Below, piece by piece: positions 30,505 through 39,517 of a stretch of DNA of 64,000 nucleotides. The position numbers and the translations under genes were made by a program. The notes below the pieces were generated by a model, which saw only the letters and a list, made by a program, of their open reading frames with translations, was not told the DNA's origin and did no database searches. This DNA is from Xylocopa sonorina (Eukaryota > Arthropoda > Insecta > Hymenoptera > Apidae). The stretch spans positions 62,001 to 126,000 of the forward strand of contig NW_027490255.1 in NCBI RefSeq assembly GCF_050948175.1, given 5' to 3'. Position 1 is the stretch's first letter. Each line of letters opens with the position of its first letter.

Positions 30505-31393
30505 GTATCGCATTTACATTCATTTGAAGTGTAGACGAGGAATACATAACACTTCGCAAATCATATTATATCTTACCATGAAACATAGAAATGAGATGCG
30601 ATATCGCGTCTTAAGAATCATAAGAACTCTATTGCTACGATACGTAGACAACTGCAAACGCTATTTCCTTGCAAGGAAGTGTCGCATTTACATTCATTTG
30701 AAGTGTAGACGAGGAATACATGACACTCCGCAAATCATATTATATCTTAACATGAAACATAGAAATGAGATGCGATATCGCGTTTTAAGAAGCATTAGAA
30801 CACTATTGCTACGATAGGTAGACATTTGCAAACGCTATTTCCTTGCAAGGAAGTGTTGCATTTACATTCATTTGAAGCGTAGACGAGGAATACATAACAC
30901 TTCGCAAATCATATTATATCTTACCATGAAACATAGAAATGAGATGCGATATCGCGTTTTAAGAAGCATTAGAACTCTATTGCTACGATAGGTAGACATC
31001 TGCAAACGCTATTTCCTTGCAAGGAAGTGCCGCATTTACATTCATATGAAGTGTAGACGAGGAATACATAACACTTCGCAAATCATATTATATCTTACCA
31101 TGAAACATAGAAATGAGATGCGATATCGCGTTTTAAGAATCATAAGAACTCTATTGCTACGATACGTAGAAATCTGCAAACTCTATTTCCTTGCAAGGAA
31201 GTGTCGCATTTACATTCATTTGAAGTGTAGACGAGGAATACATAACACTTCGCAAATCATATTATATCTTACCATGATACATGGAAATGAGATGCGATAT
31301 CGCGTTTTATGAAGCATTAGAACTCTATCGCTACGATACCTACACATCTACAGACGCTATTTCCTAGCAAGGAAGTATCGCATTTACATTCAT
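30176..31393 (+). repeat. local 5-monomer duplication (870 bp)
   Basis: The block 30176-30442 and its following monomers recur at 31046-31312, offset 870 bp (5 x 174). The join at 30690-30817 is a hybrid of monomer types otherwise found near 28600 and 29160-29900. It lies less than 2 kb from the retrotransposon, in a segment that breaks the long-range repeat register. Confidence 0.8.
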
Positions 31394-32099
31394 TTGAAGT
31401 GTAGACGAGGAATACATAACACTTCGCAAATCATATTATATCTTACCATGAAACATAGAAATGAGATGCGATATCGCGTCTTAAGAATCATAAGAACTCT
31501 ATTGCTACGATACGTAGACAACTGCAAACGCTATTTCCTTGCAAGGAAGTGTCGCATTTACATTCATTTGAATCGTATACGATGAATGCATAACACTTCG
31601 CAATGTATATTATATCTTATCATGAAACATAGATATGAGATGCGATATCGCGTTTTAAGAAGCATTAGAAATCTATTGCTACGATACGTAGACATCTGCA
31701 AACGCTATTTCTTTGCAAGGAAGTGTCGCATTTACATTCATTTGAAGTGTAGACGAGGAATACATGACACTCCGCAAATCATATTATATCTTACCATGAA
31801 ACATAGAAATGAGATGCGATATCGCGTTTTAAGAAGCATTAGAAATCTATTGCTACGATACGTAGACATCTGCAGACGCTATTTCCTAGCAAGGAAGTGT
31901 CGCATTTACATTCATTTGAAGTGTAGACGAGGTATACATGACACTTCGCAAATCATATTATATCTTACCATGAAACATAGAGATGAGATGCGATATCGCG
32001 TTTTAAGAAGCATTAGAACTCTATCGCTACGATACCTAGACATCTGCAGACGCTATTTCCTAGCAAGGAAGTGTCGCATTTACATTCATTTGAAGTGTA

Positions 32100-32123
32100 G
32101 ACGAGGAATACATGACACTCCGC
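32100..32123 (+). other. left satellite/LTR junction
   Basis: The + strand monomer reads GACGAGGAATACATGACACT then CCGC and stops; the LTR begins with TGTAACG at 32124. Intact monomers of the same variant continue CCGCAAATCATATT (e.g. near 13850 and 31770), so the monomer is cut right after CCGC. The last bases (CCGC) do not match the first bases after the 3' LTR (CATG), so there is no target-site duplication. Confidence 0.9.
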
Positions 32124-33028
32124 TGTAACGTCCGGCGTGCCGCCTTCCACCCCCCAGCGCCGCCCACAGCATCCGGCAGCGACGCATCTACCGCCAGCCG
32201 CATCCAAATGCGTGGAAAGAGCGCCTTCATACACGGGAAAGCAGACCGAACGCCGAGCTAAGGCAGCCAGATATCCACGAGCACCCAGGAGATCGACCGT
32301 ACGACCGCGCGACGATGCGCGCTATCGCCAGAGTTGGGAGACATGCAGCCTTCAGCCGCACGAACAGATCACCGAGCATCTCACCGATTCGCCTACGCCA
32401 TCCTCCCATTATTCTTATTTTGATAATGTGTATTCATAAGAACGTCCTAGAATTAAGTACACGACACAACTAATGTACATACGCAAACAACACACACATA
32501 GTTCCTAATATATCTGCGAATTCTCATAGTCATAAGTTTCGATACGCCCAAGCAACCGTCCGACGCGCGCGGCTCACGCTTAACGCGAGCCGCGCCCCAC
32601 TCCGACCGGCCGCCCCACTTCGCGGGCCGAGCGGCCACCCCACTCCGGGGTCCAGCGACTCGCACGCCACGCGACTCGAGGAGGTCGCGGACACGCGAGC
32701 TGAAGATCAGTTCCGATCAGTCCTTCGAACCGAGGAGTTCCAATCTCGCTCTCAATGCCTCAATCGGAGGTGTTTCTAATTCTACTTCAATTCTAGTTCA
32801 AGTCAATTCATTCCAATTCTAAACGTTAAGTCTATCTTTAACTTAGCCTTAGGGAAGTCAGTGTAAGCTTAGGTTTATATTAGAATATATTTTATTTTAC
32901 CTTACATGTACAAGTTTAAATTTGATTATTATCCACTAATTTCATTATTATCTACGAATTCTTCCACGAGCTATCGCGTGGATATCCATCATTCGAATCC
33001 AATCGCTAGTTGACCTTGGTAACCGGCT

Positions 33029-33138
33029 GGTTAGAGCGGACCGCCGCTTAACTTCGCCGATCCACAGCGGAAACTACGTGCGGATATAGTCGACGTTTCA
33101 CCCTTCTGGACCGATAGGTTAGAGCGGACCGCCGCTTA
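33029..33138 (+). repeat. paired 22-bp direct repeats in the LTR
   Basis: A perfect 22-bp sequence starting GGTTAGAGCGG and ending CCGCCGCTTA occurs at 33029-33050 and again at 33117-33138, starts 88 bp apart. The 3' LTR has the same pair at 40423-40444 and 40511-40532. Duplicate motifs in an LTR are often regulatory, such as factor-binding or insulator sites, but I have no evidence of function here. Confidence 0.8.
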
Positions 33139-33621
33139 TCCGATTCGTATCCGGATTGCTGGAACTAGACGCGAATGTGTCTCAATCCGAAACGTAAAGC
33201 TCGACGTGCGGGACGGAAGAATTACCTACGCCGACTTATGCGCGATTACTTGGGCATCGAAGCCCTTTCGTCTCTTCGTTCGAACACCACCGTTCCAGTG
33301 GCTCTTCAACAACCTGCTCCGTCGCCTTCTTCCGGCCAAGGCAAGCCGATCAGCACAGGAAACCCGCTACGTTGGAGACTCATCCCTCTTACGATCCAGC
33401 CTCGCAGCCCTTACGCAGGGACGATTCCGGAAAGCGATCCTCGACAGCAACAGTATCTCAGGAAGGGATACTAAATTAACAACGATTCAAGACAGCAAGG
33501 GTAGGATCTTTCCTATTTACCGCGATCGCGTTTTGAAAGTGTTCGTTGTCCCACGAAAGGAACCCGGAACCCGTCGCAATTAAGCGTGCCGAGTCCGTTT
33601 TCTGGCTGCGTGTCATCCGCG

Positions 33622-33627
33622 AATAAA
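33622..33627 (+). terminator. poly(A) signal in 5' LTR
   Basis: AATAAA lies 30 bp before the end of the LTR. Transcripts from the 5' LTR would need to bypass this copy and use the one in the 3' LTR (41016-41021). Its position implies a short U5 region. Confidence 0.55.
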
Positions 33628-33664
33628 ACGGAAATTTTCCACCCTCGCGACGTGACACGAAATT

Positions 33665-33682
33665 TGGTGACAGCGGTGGGAT
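33665..33682 (+). promoter_or_regulatory. primer-binding site (probably tRNA-Leu)
   Basis: TGGTGACAGCGGTGGGAT begins 7 nt after the LTR end. Its complement, ATCCCACCGCTGTCACCA, ends in CCA as a tRNA 3' end must. From memory it is close to animal tRNA-Leu 3' ends (ATCCCACCGCTGCCA plus CCA), with one difference. The tRNA identity is therefore probable, not proved. It would prime minus-strand DNA synthesis. Confidence 0.8.
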
Positions 33683-33731
33683 AGATTCGCATTAATTCTA
33701 GAAATTCGGCTACGAAGAAACGCGACCAGCC

Positions 33732-35027
33732 ATGGCGACACGAACGCCTACCAAAACGCGTCATCAACCGATCCGAGCCGCCGCCGCAGGTACCGACGCG
33801 GACCGCGATAAGAGAGCCGTTAGGAATATCGATTACCAGGACGCTCTTGCCGATCCAGTTCCGCGAACCGCTGAAACCGTAGATATTAGTAGACCGGCCG
33901 ACAATACCGTTCAATTAATGCAGCAGATAGAGGAAATGCGCCGCGAATTAGAATCACTTCGACGATCACAAGACGCTACTAGATCCGATACCGTTCCTTT
34001 AGATTTCGCACAACGAAACGTATCGCCGCTACAAAATTCGAACACGGAAATCGCAAACTCGCAGCATGACGAGTTATCATTGAAACAAGCATTGGAGGCA
34101 GTACCGCATTACGATGGGCAGAACATGCCCGTATTGCAATTCACTCGTGCATGTAAGCGTGCTTACGAATTGATCCCAAACGGTTGTGAACGCACTTTCA
34201 CGCGATTAATCAAGAGCAAATTGAAGGGCCGCGCGTACTTAGCCTTAGAAGACGAACCGTGTCAATCTATATTAGAATTGACGGATATATTACGAAGCTC
34301 TTTCGGTGCAATTAGATCCGCGGACCATTATCGTGGGGAGCTCACTAATATCTACATGAAGTCGGGAGAACACATCCTCGACTACATCAGCCGTGTAAAG
34401 GATTTACGAACAGCGATCATAGATTGCGAAAGATTAACGCCTTACGCTTCCGAACGCGGGACGTCTAACGTAGATGAATTAACATTACGTTGTTTCACGG
34501 ACGGGCTTATCCCGGAAATACGCGTCCAAATTCCCGTTCACACGATTCATTCGCATCAAGAGGCATTCGCACGCGCTAGGGACCTATACAAGAGATACGA
34601 GTTAGATCGCGAACGTTTAGTAAATTCTCGACCTACAACTGAAATTCGTGCAAGGCGAAACGAAATAGTTTGCTCGAATTGCCATAACACAAGCCATTAC
34701 GCGAGGGATTGCCGCAGGTCAATTCCGCCACGACAAGCGCCTAATTTGCACCGTCCCGTTATTTCACGCGACACTCCGGCTCCCAGGGCCGCATACGATC
34801 AACCGCGCCCGACCACACCCCGTGAAAAATATTGTCGGTATTGCAAAACGCCGGGTCACGAAATCGAGGAATGCCGAAAACGGCAATACTACAATAATAT
34901 TCGGGCATCGGGAAACGGGAGTGGCCTCCTTCCGCGCCGCGAGACAGGACGCGAGGCCAACCAGCAAATTCGATCTCTCGCACTGAACGACCAAACCGCG
35001 GAAATCGACGATACGATGCCGCAGTAA
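33732..35027 (+). CDS. gag: Gag polyprotein, two CCHC zinc knuckles
   Basis: This 431-aa frame encodes the structural protein that would form the virus-like particle and package element RNA. The ATG at 33732 is the first after the primer-binding site and has a good context (G at -3, G at +4). An Arg- and Ala-rich N-terminus is followed by a predicted coiled-coil stretch (about residues 62-80, QQIEEMRRELESLRR). A capsid-like region comes next (about 115-295), with the DYISRV and CFTDGL motifs usual for Ty3/gypsy Gag. Two zinc knuckles of form CX2CX4HX4C follow: C314-C317-H322-C327 and C368-C371-H376-C381. No stop or frameshift interrupts it. A -1 slip site at codons 394-395 leads into pol, whose open frame overlaps the gag end by 130 nt. 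Confidence 0.95.
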   Translation: MATRTPTKTRHQPIRAAAAGTDADRDKRAVRNIDYQDALADPVPRTAETVDISRPADNTVQLMQQIEEMRRELESLRRSQDATRSDTVPLDFAQRNVSPLQNSNTEIANSQHDELSLKQALEAVPHYDGQNMPVLQFTRACKRAYELIPNGCERTFTRLIKSKLKGRAYLALEDEPCQSILELTDILRSSFGAIRSADHYRGELTNIYMKSGEHILDYISRVKDLRTAIIDCERLTPYASERGTSNVDELTLRCFTDGLIPEIRVQIPVHTIHSHQEAFARARDLYKRYELDRERLVNSRPTTEIRARRNEIVCSNCHNTSHYARDCRRSIPPRQAPNLHRPVISRDTPAPRAAYDQPRPTTPREKYCRYCKTPGHEIEECRKRQYYNNIRASGNGSGLLPRRETGREANQQIRSLALNDQTAEIDDTMPQ

Positions 35028-38000
35028 ACTTAACCGGCAAAACCAACACGCCTAGTGTCGTATTAGAATCGGTCGCGTTAATTCAACCTACCGAGTTTAT
35101 GATAGACACGGGCGCCGAAATAAATATAATTAAACGCTCCGCGTTATCTTCCGTCGCACGAATCGACACCGCCGAAACAGTCGTTATAACGGGTGTAACC
35201 AATGGGAAAACGTCGACCGTCGGTACCGTGAATATAGTTTTATTCGATCGCGTGGTACCATTCAACGTGGTAAACGATAATTTTCCCCTCGGTCCGGATG
35301 GGATTCTAGGATCCGGATTTTGCGCGAATGCCGAAATATCGTTCCCGAAATGCCAGATCAAGTGGCACGGGAAAACAATTCCATTTCGTCGCGAAATTTC
35401 AAATATCGAAACCGATCAAGTTATTCCGCCTAAAGGCAATCCTTCTATAACATTCGACAAGGTCAATCCGACGACGAGCAAGCCGCAGAAACAAAAGCCG
35501 AAGACCTCGGGAAAGGTCGATATACCTGTGAACGATTTTCTAAAGACCGATGAAAGGGTCTCTATTCCGCCGCGCATGAACATCGGGGTTAAAGTCAGAA
35601 TAATTAATTCTGGAATATCCCAGGGAATAATCCCCAGATTAGACATCGCGCCCGGAATATTTTTCGGCAATGCACTGGTTAGAGTTAACGAAGGGATAGC
35701 GATTACTCGAGTAATCAACTCGACCGACAAGACGGTCGAAATAGCTCTGCCACAAGTGAAGCTCGAACCAGTAGCGAAAAATTCATTCAAATCCGTAGAA
35801 GACAGCCCCGCGCTCTTCACAGTTTTTACTAAATCCGACGAATCCAGTTCAAATCCAAAATCACGGTCAGAATCCGTAAACGTTTCCGCCGCTCCGACCG
35901 GCATATCCAAAGATGGGAAATCAATTAATTCAGTTTCGCGTTCAAATGCAAATTCTATGTACGAAACTCCTCTTAGTGTCAGGACGAAACCGACATACGC
36001 TCAGGTAGCCAGTTCAGTTGTAAAACCCAGGTCAACACAACCCTCCGTAAATGCGCCGAAATCTCGCCTCGAAAAAGTAATAGAAATGTTACGATTAGAT
36101 CACCTCAACCAAGAAGAAAAGCAGCACGTTTTAAAATTGGTAGATAAAACTCAAGATTTATTTTATGTAGAAGGCGATACTCTAGGTCATACAAGCGCGG
36201 CTACACACAAGATCCCTACGGTCGACGACAGACCTATTAATGTAAAACAATATAGATTCCCTCCCATACACAAAGAGGAGATTCGGGACCAAATCGAAAA
36301 ACTTTTACAAAACGGCATTATCCGCGATTCTAAATCGCCCTACAACTCACCGTTATGGGTTGTTCCGAAGAAAGCTGATTCGCAAGGGAACAAGCGTTGG
36401 CGAGTGGTTATTGATTATAGAGCCTTGAACGAGAAATCAATCGCCGACGCTTATCCTTTGCCATGCATCACGGAAATCCTGGATCAGTTAGGCAGCGCTA
36501 AATATTTTAGCACATTTGACTTAGCCAGCGGTTTCCATCAGATTCCGATGGAACCCGCTGATGCACATAAAACAGCTTTTTCCACGCCGAATGGACATTA
36601 TGAATTTACCCGAATGCCTTTTGGTTTAAAAAACGCGCCCGCAACGTTTCAGCGACTGATGGATAGTGTGCTCGCGGGGCTTCAAGGTAACGAGCTCTTC
36701 GTATATCTTGATGATATAGTTTTATACGCTAGCTCTCTTCAAGAGCACGCCATAAAATATGAGAAATTAACGCGCAGACTGAGAGAGGCTAATTTGGTAC
36801 TCCAGCCTGACAAATGTGAATTTTTAAGACGCGAAGTAAGCTACCTCGGGCACATTATCAGCGAAAGCGGGGTGAAACCCGATCCGTCGAAAGTCAGAGC
36901 CGTTCGAGAATTTCCTCGCCCGACAAATTGTAAACAGATCAAGCAGTTCCTGGGACTCGCAGGTTATTACAGACGGTTTATCTCAAATTTCTCCAACGTC
37001 GCTAAGCCATTAACAAACCTCTTGAAAAAGGACACTCCGTTCGTGTGGCGTAATGAGCAACAGAACGCCTTTGTGAAGCTACGAGACGCCTTATGTGAAG
37101 CACCGATACTCCAGTATCCTAACTTTAAGCTGCCTTTTATAATAACTACAGACGCATCAGCGGATGCCATAGGTGCGGTGCTCAGTCAGGGCCCGATAGG
37201 CCGCGACTTACCAATTGCTTACACATCAAGACTCTTGAATTCTGCAGAACGAAACTATTCGACTATCGAGAAAGAATGTCTAGCTATCGTGTACGCGGTG
37301 CATCACTTTAGGCCTTATATATATGGTAATCAGTTCAAGTTAGTCACAGACCACCGTCCACTGGTGTGGATGAATTCCGTTAAAGATCCATCCAGCCGTC
37401 TTGTGCGGTGGAGGCTGAAGCTCGCGGAATACAATTACGAAATGATTTATAAAACGGGAAAAACCAATCTTAATGCAGATGCCCTATCACGGAATCCAGT
37501 CAAAGTTCTTCCAATCACACAGTCGTCCTCATCCGATGAAAATATTTTTGAACCGTATCCTAAATCCCGTCAACAAAAGAAATCCGTTGTTCCACCTCCA
37601 CCTCCGCCTTCACCTAGCTCAGACGACCATGGCGCACCAGAAACGTTACCACGCGAAACATTAAAATTACCGACATTACCGACGTTACCGACACCACGTA
37701 CAGCGACCGATAAAGAAGAAATTTATACACCATTACCAAACGAACATGTCAGGTTAGAGCCATTATTTAAGTTCACAAGGGACACGATAGCAACCAGACG
37801 AGATAACAACGTTATTTTCATTACAAAATCAGGTCATTCCTATGACGCAGGCGCGAAGGAAATGGAAAAAGCCGGAAAATTTTTCTTCAGTAAAAATGAC
37901 GTAGTTCTCACTAAAGCCAGAGTCATTAAAATCGACGATTTCTATCAAGTTCAACTTCCAATAATTGAACATGAAAGCCGCGCTATTGACTATCAAATCG

Positions 38001-39196
38001 TAATAGAATCTTTACGATCATTATTCGACGTAGTCAGTGAACTGCAGTTGCAAACAATTAGTATCGCACAGACAGCCTTAGATTCAATTCCATGGTCACA
38101 AATACAAAAAGCTTTACAAGATTTATTTTATGAAATGCCAATTCAAATTACTGTCTGTCAAGGACTTATTCACATTCCACCGGTAGAACATAGAACAAAA
38201 ATAATTCAAGAAAATCACGATACACCAATAGGAGGCCACAAGGGAGTAAACAAGACATACTCTCGCATTCGGGAAAAATACTTCTGGCCTAACATGAAAA
38301 CCGAAATCCAAAATTATATAAGCAAATGTAGGAGTTGCCAACGCGAAAAATTAGTTAGAGTAAAAACACGACAACCATTGACTTTAACAGACACACCAGG
38401 ATGCGCTTTTGATAAGATCTCAATGGACGTCATGGGCCCCCTTCCAATAACCCCGGATGAATATACACATATCCTCACTATCCAGGACCTTCTAACTAAA
38501 TATTCCGTCGCTATTCCTCTCAAACAAACTACAGCCGTCGATATAGCAGATGCACTCATCACAGAATTTATTTGTAAATTTGGATGTCCGAAAGGCATCT
38601 TGACCGACCAGGGGTCGAATTTCATCAATAGTCTTATTAAAGCCATAGCCGTTAAATTCAGAATAAAACAATACAAATCCACAGCCTTCCACCCACAAAC
38701 GAATGGTTCGGTGGAGAGATCACACCATGTTCTTGCTGAGTATTTAAAACATTACATCGACACCAGTGGCGATTGGAAAAGATGGCTTCCTTATGCCATG
38801 TTTTCTTACAACACCAGTGTACACGAAGGCACCCTTTACACACCGCACGAACTCGTCTTCGGTCGAATAGCTAGGACACCATCCGAAACACCGTTCCAAG
38901 ACAGTACCGAAAACGAAACATATTCCGACTACTTAATCATGTTAAACGAGAAAATCACCAGATCCCAGCGAATTGCGCGAGAAAACCTCGACAATGCGAA
39001 ACGTCGAGCAAAATATTATTACGATAAAAAGACCAATACTCAAAAATTCGAAGCTGGGCAATGGGTCTTCCTACTTAGGGAACCCAACAGACATAAGTTT
39101 GAGTCCCAATACGTAGGCCCATACAGGATCGTCGAAATTTTGAGTAATAATAATGTCAAGTTAGCAATTAAGGATCGTTATAAAAATAGTTCATAG
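34898..39196 (+). CDS. pol: Pol: protease, RT, RNase H, integrase
   Basis: The pol frame is open from 34898 (stop at 34895-34897) and is probably reached by -1 frameshift at 34910-34916, not by the internal ATG at 35099. Residues are counted from that ATG (1365 aa). The aspartic protease has D3-T4-G5 and an ILGSGF motif at 69-74. The RT has D474 and YLDD at 536-539. RNase H has D685, E726 and D751. Residues 800-1030 form a long tether with a Pro run (832-837) and LPT repeats (857-864). Integrase has a zinc site H1040-H1047-C1077-C1080, a catalytic triad D1110-D1170-E1206 (spacing 59 and 35) and a GPYRI motif near 1340. No stop interrupts the frame and no catalytic residue is missing. This enzyme set would copy and integrate the element. 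Confidence 0.96.
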   Translation, partial: YSGIGKREWPPSAPRDRTRGQPANSISRTERPNRGNRRYDAAVNLTGKTNTPSVVLESVALIQPTEFMIDTGAEINIIKRSALSSVARIDTAETVVITGVTNGKTSTVGTVNIVLFDRVVPFNVVNDNFPLGPDGILGSGFCANAEISFPKCQIKWHGKTIPFRREISNIETDQVIPPKGNPSITFDKVNPTTSKPQKQKPKTSGKVDIPVNDFLKTDERVSIPPRMNIGVKVRIINSGISQGIIPRLDIAPGIFFGNALVRVNEGIAITRVINSTDKTVEIALPQVKLEPVAKNSFKSVEDSPALFTVFTKSDESSSNPKSRSESVNVSAAPTGISKDGKSINSVSRSNANSMYETPLSVRTKPTYAQVASSVVKPRSTQPSVNAPKSRLEKVIEMLRLDHLNQEEKQHVLKLVDKTQDLFYVEGDTLGHTSAATHKIPTVDDRPINVKQYRFPPIHKEEIRDQIEKLLQNGIIRDSKSPYNSPLWVVPKKADSQGNKRWRVVIDYRALNEKSIADAYPLPCITEILDQLGSAKYFSTFDLASGFHQIPMEPADAHKTAFSTPNGHYEFTRMPFGLKNAPATFQRLMDSVLAGLQGNELFVYLDDIVLYASSLQEHAIKYEKLTRRLREANLVLQPDKCEFLRREVSYLGHIISESGVKPDPSKVRAVREFPRPTNCKQIKQFLGLAGYYRRFISNFSNVAKPLTNLLKKDTPFVWRNEQQNAFVKLRDALCEAPILQYPNFKLPFIITTDASADAIGAVLSQGPIGRDLPIAYTSRLLNSAERNYSTIEKECLAIVYAVHHFRPYIYGNQFKLVTDHRPLVWMNSVKDPSSRLVRWRLKLAEYNYEMIYKTGKTNLNADALSRNPVKVLPITQSSSSDENIFEPYPKSRQQKKSVVPPPPPPSPSSDDHGAPETLPRETLKLPTLPTLPTPRTATDKEEIYTPLPNEHVRLEPLFKFTRDTIATRRDNNVIFITKSGHSYDAGAKEMEKAGKFFFSKNDVVLTKARVIKIDDFYQVQLPIIEHESRAIDYQIVIESLRSLFDVVSELQLQTISIAQTALDSIPWSQIQKALQDLFYEMPIQITVCQGLIHIPPVEHRTKIIQENHDTPIGGHKGVNKTYSRIREKYFWPNMKTEIQNYISKCRSCQREKLVRVKTRQPLTLTDTPGCAFDKISMDVMGPLPITPDEYTHILTIQDLLTKYSVAIPLKQTTAVDIADALITEFICKFGCPKGILTDQGSNFINSLIKAIAVKFRIKQYKSTAFHPQTNGSVERSHHVLAEYLKHYIDTSGDWKRWLPYAMFSYNTSVHEGTLYTPHELVFGRIARTPSETPFQDSTENETYSDYLIMLNEKITRSQRIARENLDNAKRRAKYYYDKKTNTQKFEAGQWVFLLREPNRHKFESQYVGPYRIVEILSNNNVKLAIKDRYKNSS
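34910..34959 (+). promoter_or_regulatory. -1 ribosomal frameshift signal (gag-pol)
   Basis: The heptamer GGGAAAC at 34910-34916 is in the correct phase for G GGA AAC slippage: Gag codons 34911-34913 GGA and 34914-34916 AAC. A 5-nt spacer (34917-34921) precedes a perfect 7-bp stem, TGGCCTC (34922-34928) with GAGGCCA (34953-34959). The 24-nt loop is GC-rich and could add an inner stem or pseudoknot. Pol is in the -1 frame and is open from 34898, so one slip here gives Gag-Pol. The same heptamer is known in retroviral gag-pro frameshifting. Confidence 0.88.
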
Positions 39197-39478
39197 TAAT
39201 AAGTTAAAGTTATGTAAAAGGATGAGTGGAGTGAGAGAAACAAAGACTGAATGCAAAATAGTGCAAAGTGAGACAACTTCCACAAACTCAAGTGAAAACA
39301 GTGAAAGTTTAAGTGCCGGCGAATCTAGTGGCATCAAACATCATTTGGAAGGTTACTCCGCAGAGGTGAAGCGAGCCCGCCATAGTTCATCCGGCCGGCA
39401 CTCCTATGTACATCGGCAGCCAACCGGCAGGACGACGAATCTGCAACCCTCAAACAATCCGCACGTACCAGACAGGAG

Positions 39479-39497
39479 ATCTTGGCATTGCCAAGAT
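39479..39497 (+). other. perfect hairpin just before the polypurine tract
   Basis: ATCTTGGC (39479-39486) and GCCAAGAT (39490-39497) form a perfect 8-bp stem around a 3-nt ATT loop. It ends 11 nt before the polypurine tract. A role in RNA packaging, 3' processing or plus-strand priming is possible but unproved. Confidence 0.7.
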
Positions 39498-39508
39498 TCC
39501 TTTTGTAT

Positions 39509-39517
39509 GGGGGGAGG
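39509..39517 (+). promoter_or_regulatory. polypurine tract
   Basis: GGGGGGAGG lies directly before the TGT of the 3' LTR, the expected place for the plus-strand primer. It confirms the left edge of the LTR. Confidence 0.9.

Larger units (their letters stand above)
1..32123 (+). repeat. 174-bp satellite array, left, + orientation
   Basis: This is an uninterrupted head-to-tail tandem array of about 185 copies of an AT-rich 174-bp monomer. The landmark TTTGAAGTGTAGACGAGG recurs every 174 bp (for example around 255, 777 and 19041). From position 82 to 31394 the phase is kept exactly once eight 1-bp-short monomers are allowed for. Each monomer carries dyad motifs: TTCCTTGCAAGGAA (e.g. 397-410), GCGATATCGC (330-339) and the inverted repeat GAAGTGT/ACACTTC (780-786 with 803-809). 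Left-specific variants include a GATATTGTGTGTTGAGAAGC block. I saw no CENP-B box match. The size is close to one nucleosome plus linker, as in many centromeric satellites; a centromeric role is inference. The array runs off the left edge of the window and ends abruptly at the retrotransposon. Confidence 0.97.
28436..32123 (+). repeat. 17-monomer offset duplication next to the element
   Basis: The block beginning at 28436 is repeated from 31394 up to the retrotransposon, offset 2958 bp (17 x 174). Point changes separate the copies: 31583 is T instead of G, and 31933 reads GAGGTATAC instead of GAGGAATAC. The second copy is cut off at 32123 by the element. Confidence 0.8.
32124..33657 (+). repeat. 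5' LTR
   Basis: It starts TGTAACG and ends GTGACA. The left edge is fixed by the loss of identity with the sequence upstream of the 3' LTR (C at 32123 versus G at 39517). The right edge is taken at the canonical CA; base 33658 (C) is also shared by chance with 41052. The only mismatch to the 3' LTR that I found is 33181 C versus 40575 T. It contains a CpG-rich first part, a pyrimidine-rich stretch around 32777-32821, an AT-rich TATA-like stretch near 32879-32895, paired 22-bp repeats and an AATAAA. The small open frames inside it are taken as non-coding. Confidence 0.95.

Noticed and set aside
82..31585. Dozens of + strand open frames of 60-330 codons in the left satellite
   Set aside because: All are the same 58-codon monomer in tandem, stopping whenever a variant carries TAG, TGA or the 1-bp deletion. 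Many begin at TTG. They follow from 174 being divisible by 3.
32013..32234. Open frame crossing the left satellite/LTR junction on the - strand
   Set aside because: A chance fusion of satellite and LTR sequence with no supporting feature.
33021..33075. tRNA-like stretch (GCTGGTTAGAGCGG) in the LTR
   Set aside because: It resembles a tRNA D-arm, but no acceptor stem, anticodon stem or T-arm could be placed around it.
33175..33583. Two overlapping open frames (99 and 125 codons) inside the LTR
   Set aside because: They overlap in different frames, are repeated in the 3' LTR, and match nothing I recognise; taken as chance openness in GC-rich sequence.
39222..39517. env gene after pol (errantivirus-like)
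   Set aside because: Only about 320 bp lie between pol and the 3' LTR, with no signal peptide, transmembrane segment or cleavage motif.
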